DNA from: Ligustrum vulgare
Lineage: Eukaryota > Streptophyta > Magnoliopsida > Lamiales > Oleaceae
Direction of reading: 5' to 3'
Assembly: GCA_963555705.1 (NCBI GenBank)
Contig: OY743174.1
Location: 58,116,234 to 58,180,233 of the forward strand
Length of the DNA: 64,000 nt
Position 1 is the stretch's first letter. Every line of letters begins with the position of its first letter. Position numbers and translations under genes: made by a program. The notes beneath the pieces were generated by a model. It ran no database searches. It was given only the letters and a program-made list of their open reading frames with translations, and was not told the origin of the DNA. Below are positions 36,501 through 48,599 of the stretch, in pieces.

Positions 36501-36844
36501 GCTTGGTAACCGGTAAAGGCAAGATTTTAGTTTCTTTTTCTTATTTACCGCTATATATTACCATCGGATTCTCCTCTGTGCAAAAATCGCAGATCCTCGA
36601 ATTCTCTCACATGGGATGATTTCACATTTATGTGTTGTTAGCCTGATAAACTGATAATATCTGATAGGTTTGTGGGGTCGAAGCCTTGAAAGCATTTTCA
36701 TGCAATTTCTTATCTCCATATCAACCAACCATTGTTCGAGGAACTGTAGAGGAGCTGGAGCAGAGAATATCGTTACTTAAAGAAGAGCTGAAGAATGCTG
36801 AAGCAGAACTAGAGAGATTGGGGAAAGGAAAACAAAAGGTTTGA
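29880..36844 (+). CDS. GET3A: GET3A, cytosolic ATPase for tail-anchored proteins (7 exons)
   Basis: Get3/TRC40 takes tail-anchored membrane proteins through the cytosol to receptors on the ER, using ATP to open and close a dimer. Exons: 29880-30140, 31281-31405, 32660-32810, 34013-34123, 36145-36283, 36362-36477, 36668-36844; all joins are GT-AG and in frame, giving 359 residues. Visible motifs are the deviant Walker [11 protein letters not shown] (27-36), switch [25 protein letters not shown] and [13 protein letters not shown], where the Asn contacts adenine. The zinc-binding CxxC of animal and fungal Get3, expected before [12 protein letters not shown], is absent, as I recall for plant GET3A. 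A Met at 29832 would add 16 residues; 29880 fits the family better. There is no transit peptide, so this is the cytosolic form. Confidence 0.95.
30766..31110. mobile_element. MITE in GET3A intron 1
   Basis: It starts AGAGCATCTCCAATGACAATGTGG and ends near CATCCCATGGAGCATAGATG, a degraded inverse of the start. 'GAGCATCTCCAATG' is a very common MITE end in plant genomes. It lies wholly inside intron 1 and leaves the splice sites untouched. Confidence 0.55.
33161..33470. repeat. 155-base tandem duplication in GET3A intron 3
   Basis: The block starting GATGATTTCTTTTGTAC at 33161 recurs from 33316, differing at only a handful of bases through GAATCGATAGTAAATTT. It is a recent local duplication that does not reach an exon. 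Confidence 0.9.
33541..33612. repeat. Compound (CT)n-(CA)n microsatellite
   Basis: About 16 CT units, then about ten CA units and a short alternating GTGTGTATGTGCGCGCACG. The purine/pyrimidine alternation could adopt Z-DNA. It is in GET3A intron 3. Confidence 0.9.
34874..34886. repeat. C13 homopolymer in GET3A intron 4
   Basis: Thirteen consecutive C followed by TCCACCCCCACCC. The minus strand is G-rich enough to form a G-quadruplex. Confidence 0.8.
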
Positions 36845-37154
36845 TTCAGAAATTGACATGGAGTTCATCGACTCCTTGGCATTGGACTCCGTCTCCTCTC
36901 GGGTATTTTGCCTTTCCGAAGAGTTTTAACACCCATTAGACTGTTGATAGTTATCATTATGAAATGTATTTGTTGCCAGGGAACGAATAATTGTTTCGTC
37001 GAGTTATTTTCCCCTATATGGCCGAGGATGATCAACTTGGGAGTTTTATCATTAAAAAGGGTGTTTTATTTTATAGCTTAATAACTAATTTTCAATGTTA
37101 GTGTGTAGATTAAAGATCAAACTATCTTTGTGAATGCTTAAGATATGAAACCAC
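36845..37154. other. GET3A 3' flank and untranslated region
   Basis: The likely 3' untranslated region follows the stop at 36842-36844. No clear single polyadenylation signal can be chosen. No other gene seen. Confidence 0.5.
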
Positions 37155-37327
37155 GTTTAAGCAAGTGTTTGGTAAAAGAATATTTCTTGTTTAGAAATAA
37201 CACAATTTCCTAAATCACTTTTTAACCACACACACTCTCTCTCTCTCCAATTTTCAATCATTGTTTTTTACCCCAAAATCATAAATAAATAAGTTTATAA
37301 ACCAAACGGTGTTACCAAACGGAGTCA
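37155..37327. mobile_element. MITE with GTTTGGT-type ends
   Basis: Left part GCAAGTGTTTGGTAAAAGAA, right part AACGGTGTTACCAAACGGAG. The interior CCTAAATCACTTTTTAACCACACAC matches, inverted, the repeat at about 57940-58010 and parts of the foldback arms. No coding capacity. Confidence 0.55.
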
Positions 37328-37804
37328 ACTCGACTCTCGCATACAGATTCTTGCATTCGTCTCAACTCTTGCATGCAGCCTTCCTAATCGAGCGGGTTTT
37401 GAAGAATGGTAACTTGTAATACCGATCATCATGCGTGCAACCCTTCCTTTAGGTACGTTTGGCGCATCGAATTTCATTGTATAAAGAATTTAGTCTTGTT
37501 TGGTGTGGATTAAAATTAGATTTTTAGTATATTTTAATAAAAGTTGATTAAATATGTGATGAAAAAGTCGCGTGTCCCATAAAATGTGTGATTAAAATTA
37601 ATTTGTTGATTTTGACATGGATTAAAATTTGATTTTAATTGCTAACTAATAGGCGCTTAGTATAAATTGATAATAGATATTATTATGAGATAAATGGTAT
37701 TATAAAAAATTAAGGTCAAGAGTATTTATTGATTTTTTATTTTTTTTCAAAAGAAAGTCATTTATTATATATTTTGCTTGTTTTTTTTATTCTTTAATGT
37801 AATC
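37328..37804. other. AT-rich intergenic DNA
   Basis: A possible further small repeat lies at about 37450-37680 (TTAGTCTTGTTTGGTGTGG). Nothing else recognised. Confidence 0.45.
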
Positions 37805-38346
37805 TAGAGATGACAATGGGATGGATTCGGTGCGAGGCACCAGAAAAACCTCAAACTCATACTCGCGCCTGTGACCCGCTAAGTCATAATTTGTGGGGGG
37901 GGCATCCAATACCCGCCCCGCTCCATTAACGCTCCGTTTATTTATTTATTTTTTCTTTTTTAAAAAAAATTATTGAAACAATTTTTTCAATTTTTTATAT
38001 CATCCCTCCTATTTAAACAATTTTTTTAAACAGCACATTATCAAACAACATTTTTCCAACAAGATCCTACAATATATTCAAATATTCATCATAAACAATA
38101 ACTAACAAAAAATAATTTTTTCAAACTATATAGTAAAAAAAATTAATTATTTTCTTAATATATAAGTGGCGATGCGGGTCACCAGCGGGATGGGTGAAAC
38201 AAAACTCGTCCTACCCCCATACCCGCTTCGAGTTTTTCATTTTAATCTCATACTCGCCCCATCAACCCGCAAGACGACTTTTTTCGTCATATTAAGGTTG
38301 GATACTCGTTGGGTGCGGGGCGAGATGAATTTCTTTGCCATCCCTA
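37805..38346. mobile_element. Non-autonomous hAT-like element
   Basis: 542 bases starting TAGAGATGACAATGGG and ending TTTGCCATCCCTA, the inverse of TAGGGATGGCAAA. This terminal sequence is common in plant hAT elements. The flanking 8-mers ATGTAATC and ACGAAATC match at six of eight positions and may be a decayed target duplication. The subterminal parts are GC-rich (GGGTGCGGGGCGAG and inverse). No transposase. Confidence 0.6.
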
Positions 38347-38601
38347 ACGAAATCATTACAATTTATAAATAACATAATTTCTCTATTCACTTTTTAATCA
38401 CATATTTTATTTTAAAAATATAAATAAATTAGTTTATAATTATTATAATGTTACCGGATGGATACTTCTCTGGATAAGAAAGGCTCAGCATTAGTTCCTT
38501 GCCTCTGTTGATCGCGAAGTCCGTAATCGACTCTAATGAGGTCGAGAAAATGATGGATTTTTGGCTTTAAAACTTAACAATTAGAGAATTTGACATTGTC
38601 T

Positions 38602-38641
38602 GTTGAGATGGCCGAGTTGGTCTAAGGCGCCAGATTAAGGT

Positions 38642-38674
<33 letters not shown>

Positions 38675-38682
38675 TCTCAACA
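38602..38682 (+). tRNA. tRNA-Leu (anticodon AAG)
   Basis: 81 bases, no intron. The acceptor stem GTTGAGA pairs with TCTCAAC (38675-38681) with discriminator A. The A-box TGGCCGAGTTGGTCTAAGG and B-box GGTTCAAATCC are present. The anticodon stem CCAGA/TCTGG closes loop TTAAGGT with anticodon AAG at 38637-38639, and a long variable arm marks a class II tRNA. The terminal CCA is not encoded, as usual in eukaryotes. A T-rich stretch a few bases downstream could end RNA polymerase III transcription. Confidence 0.97.
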
Positions 38683-38689
38683 GTTGGTA

Positions 38690-39175
38690 AAATCTTTTAT
38701 AATTTTTTAATTTGGGGATATTTTATCATTTATACACGGTTTTCTTAATTTTAAGACAAAATCAGCAAATAAAATTGCAATCATGCGTACTAAAAAAATC
38801 CCAGAATTAGCCATTTGCTCATCCGGGGTTCATTCAAAATCTCAGTATAATTTTCGTAGCTGTTTTAATTTTGGCTTATAAAGTTTTAGGGATCAAGATT
38901 TTTATTACCAGAAGAACTCACGATTCTGTTTTACAGTGCAGTGCAAATTTTAATTCCTGCGTTCCATGGAGGCGTACAAGAGATGGGTGAGGAGGAATAG
39001 GGACTACGTGCACTCGCTTCAGTTGATTTTTGTTTATTCGAGTTAGTAATTGTTTAATTTAGTTGATTCGCATTTGAATTTTGCTTCTAAAATAGAGTAA
39101 GTGGAGATGAAACATTATTAATCGGAGGGATCTGTAAACACCTATGGTTCTATAGCTAATATATATCCTACAATG
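38690..39175. other. Intergenic DNA, nothing recognised
   Basis: AT-rich, no coding signal. Confidence 0.5.
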
Positions 39176-39179
39176 GGAC

Positions 39180-39732
39180 AAATTAACTCTAATCGTGGTG
39201 TAATTTATACCCCACAAAAATCACTTTTACATTTCAATATGCATCCCGATGAATCTATATTAAAGTTTTGCTCCAATGATGATATGCAAATTATAAAATT
39301 TAAATTTAGTTTTTGCACAATTTTTTTAACTAGTAAATTTTATGTTATTCTATTTTTATTTATTTATTTTTGCACACATAAATATTACGAATAAATCGAC
39401 CTAAAAAATTCGAAATTTCGTCAAGAAGAAAATATTAAAATATTAAAAATGTTCAAATTAATATAAAAATTCAAATTGCAATGTAAATTAATATAATAAA
39501 TTTAAATTATATATCTCACATCAAAATTTTATGGATTGTTGAAAACTAAATTTAGATGAAATTACTCCACGTGAGGAGTAAAACAAGATGTAAATGTAGA
39601 TCCCTTTTTACATCTTTTGATCGAAATTCTAATTTGCATCCTCTTTTACACCCTCATTGAGCTCAATCCAATGACTTTAGAGATCTAAATCACTAATTGG
39701 ATATACAATACACCACGATTGGAATTGCTCTA
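39180..39732. repeat. Possible MITE with CGTGGTGTA ends
   Basis: The left side reads ACTCTAATCGTGGTGTAATTTATA. The right side, inverted, reads AGAGCAATTCCAATCGTGGTGTATTGTATA. The ends thus share CCAATCGTGGTGTA-type sequence. No target duplication found. Confidence 0.4.
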
Positions 39733-39734
39733 AG

Positions 39735-40866
39735 GGAGTACTACAGACTGGAAATGACCCCAGTCTCGACTGAGGTCAAACCACCAATCTCTTCAAGTTC
39801 TGCCGAGAACTAAATAAGTTCAGAAGGGAGGTGCTTATCAATGGAAAAATATTGAAGAGGAAGAAAACAAGACGTCACATCGAGATTTCATCCAGCAAAG
39901 ATTTAAATAAAAATAAAAATTCAATTCAAGATTTTATTTTTTCAAGTGATGAATTCAACATCTTTATTTATTTGTTTATTTATTTATTTTTGTTAACATG
40001 TTATGCTGAATTTCAAATTGTAATAGAGCTTGAATGAAACTTTTGTTATTTTTTTGTTATTCTTGAATTTTGAATTTTCATTTAAAACCATTTCTTAATT
40101 TCTTGAGCAATTAATATTATTTTTCATTATTCTACAATTATGTGCACGATAATTATATGAACTATTGTGACTTTTTAGATTTGATTTAAGAGACTGAAGA
40201 CTAGTTAGACATATAATAATTGTCATAAAATTTAATAGATGACAGAAATATATCGATATACTTTGTATGATCTCTAAGAGTTCATGAATCTATTAATGTT
40301 TTATTGTATGTTCACATTCATCATAAAAATATAAACGAATCATATATAAAAATATGTTTAATTCTACACTAAAGTGGATCTTAAAAAATTAGGAACATTG
40401 ATCTTCACTATCGAGGAATTGTTGTCAATATAATAATCTCAAATTAATAAGAAATAAAAAAATGGATTATAAGTCTAAACATTATATTCACACATATAAT
40501 CAAGACATTCATTCAAAACAACTTGCAATTATTCTAATTTTTAATCATAACTATTTTATTTACAATGTTTGCTTTTATTTTTACAAAATCAATCTTAAAA
40601 TTCTTGTTTCGATTAACACTAGACGCTTGAAAATAATTTATGACAATCTGTGAAAATGATACACTGACTCACAATGCACTTTATTACTTGTTTGATCCAT
40701 ACACTATCGGTAAGATAAACACGCAACATTTTACAATTTCTATCAACATAATCACTTCTCTCTCCACACTCTTGCCCCAAAAAAGAATAACCTTTCTTCA
40801 AAATCGATTTCCAGTATCATATGTATATGAGGCTTGTTATGTTCCATGACTCGGATTATAGCAAAT
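39735..40866. other. AT-rich intergenic DNA, 3' flank of PLD
   Basis: No gene seen. The part next to 40866 should hold the 3' untranslated region of the minus-strand PLD gene. Confidence 0.5.
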
Positions 40867-43800
40867 TTAGATGGTCAAGTTTTCTTGAATGGCAATGAAC
40901 GAACCCACTATATTTCCTCCAACATCAGGGAAAGTCTCACATCCATTGAGGGGCTTCACTTTGCCCTTCCTATCGACTTCAACTGGATACTTGAGAAGGT
41001 GTCCTCTCATTTCCGATATCTCATTAGATTTGTACTGCTCCCAGTTTGCCTCACCCATTGATCTGACCTTTCGGACGCATTCTACAGACTCTGGCCGAGT
41101 ATAACACTCCTCTAAAACTCCAAGATGCTCAGCCCAAAGAGACATTCTATATCCATATATCTACAGATATTCATTTCCAGATACAAGTCAGAGGGTCACA
41201 TGGTGAAATTCAGTGAAAAAAAAATGTAGAAACATTTAGATATGAACTACTTCGAGGGAAGTCAAATCATTCGCTTTGAAAGAAGCATATGAAAAATTAA
41301 GGCCTGTTCTCTTAAACGTTTTCATGCTATTTTCTGTTTTCAATTTTCTAAACCATTGAAAACTTGTTCACTTTCGTATTTTCGTAAACGCGTTTTCGAA
41401 AACATGAAAAAATTTGTAAAGAAAACTCAAAACGATATTTTTGTCGTTTGAGTGTTTTCGGTGTTTTTAGTGTAAAAATTGAAAACGTGTAAAATAAGTC
41501 TAATTTAAGTAAATTGCCTCAAATCTTTAAAATGACAAAAAAAAAAAAAAAAAATTACACTCAAAACACAACTGAAAAATTCATAACTCAAAAACTGAAA
41601 CAAAAGATAAAGGCCCTAAAGCATTTCAATTTTTCAAGTTTTGAAACATGGTAGGTCACATTGGATGAAGTATCTAGGATTCAAAATCGAGATTGGGCTA
41701 CCGTAGATCAAAAAATTCCCATGCCTTTCTTGGTAGGACCAATCCAACCGGCCAAATCTCTACCATTCTTGTTCCTCACAAGGTTAAAGTTGAGAATTGA
41801 AGATCATAAAAATTTGGACAGCCTATTGTTTGATAAAATTGAGCATGCACAGGCTTCCTCTTATTATGGCCTGCATATTTAGTGACAAGCCAGCATTCAC
41901 ATTCTGTACTTCTCTTTCTGTTACTAAGTGGATTAGTGTCTTATGTTAAAATGTTTCAGTTCATGGAGAGCATATGAAGATCTCACTTTATATGCCATAG
42001 TTGATCTGCTTAACTTACTCATATTTAAGATCATGCAGCACCATTTTTTAAATACACTTTCTTTTACCTGTCCGCGTGGACTTGACATTTTTTTTGCCCA
42101 TGTGTGATGAGGTTGATAAGCTCCCATAGCAATCTCAGTGTCCCTAGTACCCTCCAAGGACCGTTGATTGATATTTGCAGACCCCAATATGACATACTCA
42201 TCATCTACTATCATTCCTTTTGAATGGACATATATCATGAATCTTCTGTTTTTCCGACTGAGTCCCTGAAAAAATGTCATAGAAACTTTTGTGTGTATTT
42301 ATATTGACACCAAAAATATCAAAACATAAAAATATAACTGATCTGAATAAAATTCTGATACATGGTTTTTTCTATTCTAACCAAAATTATAGAACAAACA
42401 AAAGTTCTTCCGAGTCTACAAGATTAACGAATAATCAGGATTCTGATTATGGTATATGCATATGTATCACCCAGAACGCATTGTACCTGAGGAGTATTTG
42501 CTGTATTGTGATTCTCAGTTGGTTTACCGACATCAAGAGCCTCACGATTGCCAAGACAGTAGAAGTTCAAATAATCTTGAGGTGAGTAGGCATCCTCAAG
42601 TCCTACCTCTACCAAAGCCTTGTAAATAGTCTCGTACATCATTTGCATTGTTTTATGCTAAAAATGCCGGCCAAAAAATAAAAAATCAAGTTAATAAAAC
42701 CTATTAAGGAGATAAATGCTTGTATAAGATAGATAATTGTCTTCTATTGTATCAGTAGTGAATTCATTCGAGAAATATATTGCAATCACTCTAGAACTCC
42801 AAAGTTATGATCGTATACTTTTTAAGTGTGTTCTAGTATGTGATGGAAAATGAATGGATGATGTAACTTCGAGATTTATTGAATGCACCAAGCCATTAGA
42901 GCAGACCTGCCAAAACAAAATTCTTTGTGTAGCAGCACCAGTAGGATTACCCTCTGGCCACATTGGAATGACAATATATGCTGCAAACCTCTCATGTGCT
43001 CTTATTTTGTCAGCGATTTTGAGGGCAATCTCCATTGGTATCAAATTATTAGCACCTGCAGAAAATAGATTTTATTTTTTTATGTTTGTACATCGGAGGT
43101 AATCTAGAGAATATGCCAACACAAGTGACCATCTTTAGATGGGCAGTTAAATTGTCACCATAGATGGCTAAATCATCAAAAGCCAGGAAGAGTTAGTTCC
43201 ACAACTTGCTCTCGCCTCTCTTTAGAAATTAGTGAGCCTATGTTTGGTAAAACTTGTTTATAAATTTTGTTTATAATTAGCCATGAGGCAACATCTCATT
43301 GAAATTTTTTTTTTTTGAAAAGTCAACAACTTTGGACGGTCAAAGATTCTAGCCCAACATTTTTTATTTTTCAAAAAAATGGCCCAACGAAATGTTGTCA
43401 CGTCGTTATTTATAAACAATATTTATAAACAAGCATTTATAAACGGTTTACCAAAAATAGGCTAATTAAAATACAACATGCGAAAATTATTCCTTACCAA
43501 CATCCTTATATTGATTCCAGTTGTACGAGGACCCAATGAAGTACTGATTTTCAATATAAATGAAATGTTGAGCAGCACGGATGGCCTTTACGTATGCTGT
43601 ATGTATGCTCATATCTATAAGTACATTCTTCCCACAAACCAGGTTCTGTTGCATAAAAAAAGCTTAATTTTTAGAGAGGCATTTGTAAACCGATAAGTTT
43701 CAGAGCAAAGAGCGTTCTTTAAATTAGCTTACCCTCAATGTAGCCTCTTTAGGATCCTTCGGGAAGTCTTTGACAGAATTTGAATCTATTGAACGAAACA

Positions 43801-45052
43801 CCTGCACAAAAGAATAGTACAAGCAATTAGCACATTGTCCATCCAATGCAACTTTGCAATCCCAACAACACCATGATAGTCACGTTTTAAAATCACGTAT
43901 GATTATTTCCCTAAAAGTTTGGTTGCATAAATAGTGTAGAACCTTTCCTTTTGTAGTTACTAGTAACCCTATAAATTGAGTCTTCCTCTCTGTAATTATG
44001 AGACAAAGCAATTATACTAGTTACATAATTTAGTTCAGTCAACGTGTCATGTTCGGTTTATATTTTTTCAACCTTTGCAATTCAAACAACTCCTTGCCAC
44101 TAGTTTACCTGAACATGCCAACCTTCAGGATCATCATCATTTACACAAGGAGCATCGAGAATTCCTAGTATTTCGGGTATTCTTTCTATTCGGAGCAAAG
44201 CATCATCGTATGACATCTTCAATTTTTTTATCCCGTGGGGCTTTGAAGCCTTTAACCACCGTTCCTCGAAATTGGTCATAACGTCATATGCTGCAGGGCC
44301 GTCGATTTTACAGTGCAAGTCATGCCATGGTTCTCTTGGACAACCAGAAACATTACCCTTTAAGGAAACAAAATTGAAATAAAAACAACATTGAAATATT
44401 GTATAAAATGATGTGCACAAGGACAAAGTCGAGAAAGAAAAATAATTACAGTAAAAGTGGGGTTGTGATGGTCATCAGAATGCCAAGTAGGCAGTGTTCT
44501 AAATAGAGAATGCTGAGGAGTATCATATCGCCCATCGCACAAGTCTAGTCCTCCAAGAAATGAAATGATTTTTCTTCGATTATTTCCAGCGTCAGCATCC
44601 ACTATCACAGTTTTCTGATGGTGGGTGTAAATGACTTCGACTTCCTAATCATTAGAAAGTTACATTAATACAACTAAAGATTCATTATCACATTCAAAAA
44701 ATGTATGAAGATAACACGAAAAAGATCAGAACATAGAAAGGAAGGCATAGAAATGGAAAAAGACAACTTCCTTTGCAGTTTGAAAGTAAGATAAGCTTTT
44801 CAGTTCTTGCCATCACGGAGATATTGATGATAAAAGGGGATTTCAGAAATATTTTCTATACATGACGTGCTACTAAATATACAGTTCATTTACTATGAAA
44901 TGCAATAATAGCCACAATAAAAAAAACATTGGCAAACATATGTATAACCAAAAAATTTCTAAATGAGAAATTGATTGGAGACGACTCAAGAAATAACTGC
45001 AAAACCAGAGAACCAGAGAATCACTGATCAAAACTTCAGAAAAGTTAGTTTC

Positions 45053-45087
<35 letters not shown>

Positions 45088-48000
45088 AAAAAAAAAAAAA
45101 GAAGAAGATATTCTGAACTCGTGTATATATAATTCATCACCCCGATTTTGCCTCAACTCTATGGGGGCATCCCAATCAATTGTAATGTTGAATTTTGGAA
45201 TTGATTATGCATTTTAGTAGAAGATTTCTATTAGATAAGGGAAGAGAAATTACAATACTATGATACTTATAGAAGGGACATGAAACTCAACATCTCCAGA
45301 GAAAATTAATAAGACACCGAAGACCTGATATGTACCCATGATGGATGCCAACCTGCCATATCCATCATCAAGTCTAACAGTGACGTGAATAGTATAGTAA
45401 AATATTTAACAAAATTCCAATAGCATCTTTCCCTGTAATATAGACTAAACCAACCTGAAATAAAATGCAAAATGCCCAAACACAATGTATTAAAATGATA
45501 GGGGACCACCTGTCCCCTCCAATACTCATAAGAACTTAATAAAATAAAGTTAAACTAAACGTTTCCAATTTCTGTTACCAAAATAGCCCAACAATACATA
45601 AATTTACACAAGATGCAATGAGTCCATCTGCTATATACATGTGATACAAAATGACTAGCCAGAAGTATAATGAACAGTTAACATACTCGCTGCTTCATCC
45701 AGCTGTGACGCTTCCCAGCTGCTCGAGGACAAAGAAGCACTTGCACAGAAGAATGTTTGAAGAAACGACGAGTTTCTTCATCATGAGTTTGCATGACTCC
45801 ATCCTGCATATAAGTTCTAATAAGAATTTCATTTTGAAAACTGAAAAATGAAAACAGTTAGTGATGAATAAACATTTTCAATCACATAATAACAAAAAAC
45901 CTAAGATCTATGGACACATTCAAGGGAAATAAGCAAGTTTCCCATAAAAACTATAAACAAAAATCATAACTGAACGGCGATGGAGACAATAAATTCTACA
46001 AGGATGCTGTGAATTCGTAAGTTTAAGAGATTCCTTTCTTTTTTTTTTTTTTTTTTTTTTTCCTCTTTTAATAAATAGCCATAGAAGGTTTTATTTTAAC
46101 AATTCTATTGGACAAGCACCAGAAAACTAGTCTTCGGGACCGTTTGACTGCAAAAGAAATTTCCATAAAGCATTTCTATACTTGCTCCAATAAGGTATCC
46201 CTGTATTGCCCAGACACATTTGTATCTTAGCAAATATGATCTCAATCTTTTGGAGATATGTAGAGAAACATAAACAAATAGATAATGATAATGATCAATC
46301 TCTATTGATCCCCAGGCATGCAACTTGGTAATATAGAAATTCACTACTCCAAGATAAATGCTTACTGTTTTGTACCCAAGTATGCTTCTTGACGTAGGGT
46401 CATCCCATACGAGAAGCAGCACCCTCACTCCTTCCCTTGACTTTGACTTCAGAAGTTCTCCCAGAGTGCAACCTGACACAGAATTATCGTCCCTAACTAG
46501 TCTAACGTTGTGCCACACTGACCATCCAGCAATATAAATAAAAAATCGAGCTTGACATATTGCATTAAAGATGTCCCGCCAGCATTTCCCGTGCACATAT
46601 TTTATCCCATTATCAAGCTTCAAATCTGGGAGAAATCCATCGGGCACGTGAGCATCCTGATAGAGGGTGACAATTCCGCCTCTCCTAATCGGAAAATACG
46701 TCCCAGGAACGCCATTATAATCAGGACCGGCTCCAATTCCATGGTGGTAAAAGCTCAATTGCTCCATTGGAGTATAACGAATTGAGAGACTCAAAACAGC
46801 TCCAGACTTGCAAGGTTTCCCATTATTACCAAGGATAGGAAAGAACCCAGCAATTCTTGTGCCTCCATATAAATGCTCGACCGGAATGGAGACTGTCCCT
46901 ATAAGCTGTGTTCCCACGACATCGTCATCCTTCACAACAAAGAGCACTTCAGGAGCATAATGAGCAACAGGAAGATTGAAATGTTGCTTCCAAACAGGAT
47001 TTTCATCATTTGTTATCACGAAAGTCCTTCCGATCGTAGCACCTGTTACTGTGATGGAGACGTAAGGATCACTTGTAATCTTACAGTGTATTTGCCCTTC
47101 AATCTTGCTGCTCATATTCCCTGGTAATCTGTTAAACACATCCCCTATGGTTTTGTGAAACATATCCATGTTTGGAAGGTTTTTTGCTTCATAGACCCAA
47201 ATTTCTAAATTCCCGTGCAAGAGCAGAACTTTCAAAGATGCTTTACGGGATGGAACAAGCATAACCTGCATATTCTGATCGTGGGATGAATCAGCATTCG
47301 TGGTCGAATGCTGCAAAGCAGGATGGGAGGGGGACTCTGCCCAGCCCATAGATGATGCCTCCCAACTTGAAAAGGAGGTATTAGGATATCCATACATAGT
47401 CCCTGTCCCATTATGCATTTTGGTTGATAGTCCAGATTGAGGAGAAAGAGGCACTGATGAGGATGAAGGGGAGACAAGGGCAGAAGCCATATGGTGACTA
47501 TCAGACAAGTGCACATTTTCCATGAGATTGTCGATGGGTGGATAAAGTCGAGGGTAACTAGGGGAACTATCATCAAGACGGTCATAATTCACTGAAGAAG
47601 CACCCACAGAGGATGAACTATCTTGGTAGTGATGGTGGATGGAGTATTCACTGCTGATGCTAGGTCTAGGTTGAGTCTCAGACTGGTTATCCAGAGGCTG
47701 GAATTCTCCGGAATACTGATGGTGGAGGTATTGGGATTGGGATGAACTATATTGGAAACTGCCAAATGTTTGGACGGTAGGCTGAGGGGGGGCAGATGTT
47801 GGAGGAGGAGCAGGATATCTGAGGTATGGGTGATGAGAGGGGGCAGAATAAGATGGTGGGGGGTAACTGTACTCTAACAAGCCCGAATGAGGGGATGCTG
47901 GTGGTGGACCTGGATATGGATAAATTGGAGGGGCAGAATGTGAATTGTTGTAAGGTGGTGGATAATGGGAATATTGTGGATAACCTGAAGCTGGAGGAGT

Positions 48001-48123
48001 AGGGAATGGAGAAGGATTGTGAGGGGAGTATGGTTGATTTGAAGGTGATGGCGCATGAGGGTAGCCATAGGCAGGGTTATATGGGTATGGTGATGGAGAT
48101 GAATGGTAATTATTGTTATCCAT
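40867..48123 (-). CDS. Phospholipase D, beta type (10 exons)
   Basis: PLD cleaves phospholipids to phosphatidic acid, a membrane signal; the beta class needs PIP2 and micromolar calcium. Exons on minus: 48123-46366, 45803-45687, 44644-44450, 44357-44109, 43801-43733, 43645-43498, 43055-42907, 42657-42487, 42265-42068, 41160-40867, all in frame, 1115 residues. The N-terminus (1-about 200) is rich in Pro, Tyr and Ser, as in PLD beta. A C2 domain lies at about 300-450 ([24 protein letters not shown]). The two HKD motifs are intact: H634QK636TVIVD641 and H966SK968GMIVD973, the second followed by [13 protein letters not shown]. The PIP2/plant motif [12 protein letters not shown] is present. The start at 48123 (MDNNNY) is preferred to the Met four codons upstream. 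Confidence 0.95.
43234..43464. mobile_element. MITE in PLD intron 6
   Basis: Terminal inverted repeats AGCCTATGTTTGGTAAAACTTGTTTATAAA and the inverse of TTTATAAACGGTTTACCAAAAATAGGCT. Subterminal parts are also inverted (TTTATAAACAA). It lies between exons 6 and 7, about 34 bases from the exon 6 donor. Confidence 0.7.
45057..45100. repeat. C21-A23 double homopolymer in PLD intron 2
   Basis: Twenty-one C directly followed by about 23 A. The sense strand of PLD (minus) reads T23-G21, so the transcript carries a G run in the intron. Confidence 0.9.
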
Positions 48124-48561
48124 TAATATACACAACTATTTCTCAACTTCTAATTCTTTGCAATATACACTCGTCGATCAAACGACCTCAAAAGATTGCA
48201 AAGGAACTAAAAGGGTCTCCTTCTTGAAACAAGAAAAGATCCTTTACTCAATTAATAAGACAAATAATGAACGAGCAATTCTAATACAGGCAAAGCACCT
48301 AGTCAAAACAAGAAAAGCAACTGCTGCTTCTATTTGTTTCAATAGAAAGCTATACAGAATATGGGGGTTTTTGTCAATTCTTCGGATTACTGAAGTGTGC
48401 GAATCGTATATTTTCCTCCTGAGCTGAGATTCAGATTGAATTCAGACAGCGGGATTGAAATAAAGTACCTTAATATTGTGAATGCTCTTCAATAAATTTG
48501 GGAGATTCTAAGCCCAAAAGAAGAAAATCAAGATTATGAATAGACAAACAGTCATGCGATT

Positions 48562-48571
48562 ATTTTATATA
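48562..48571 (-). promoter_or_regulatory. Probable TATA box of PLD
   Basis: TATATAAAAT on minus, about 440 bases before the start codon. The distance implies a long leader or an intron in the 5' untranslated region. Confidence 0.45.
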
Positions 48572-48599
48572 GTGAACGCGTATTCACGATTCCCTTTGT

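Noticed and set aside
41300..41660. MITE in PLD intron 9 (GGCCTGTTCTCTTAAACG ... AAAGGCCCTAAAG)
   Set aside because: The ends are only weakly inverted and no target duplication was found, so I did not list it as an element.
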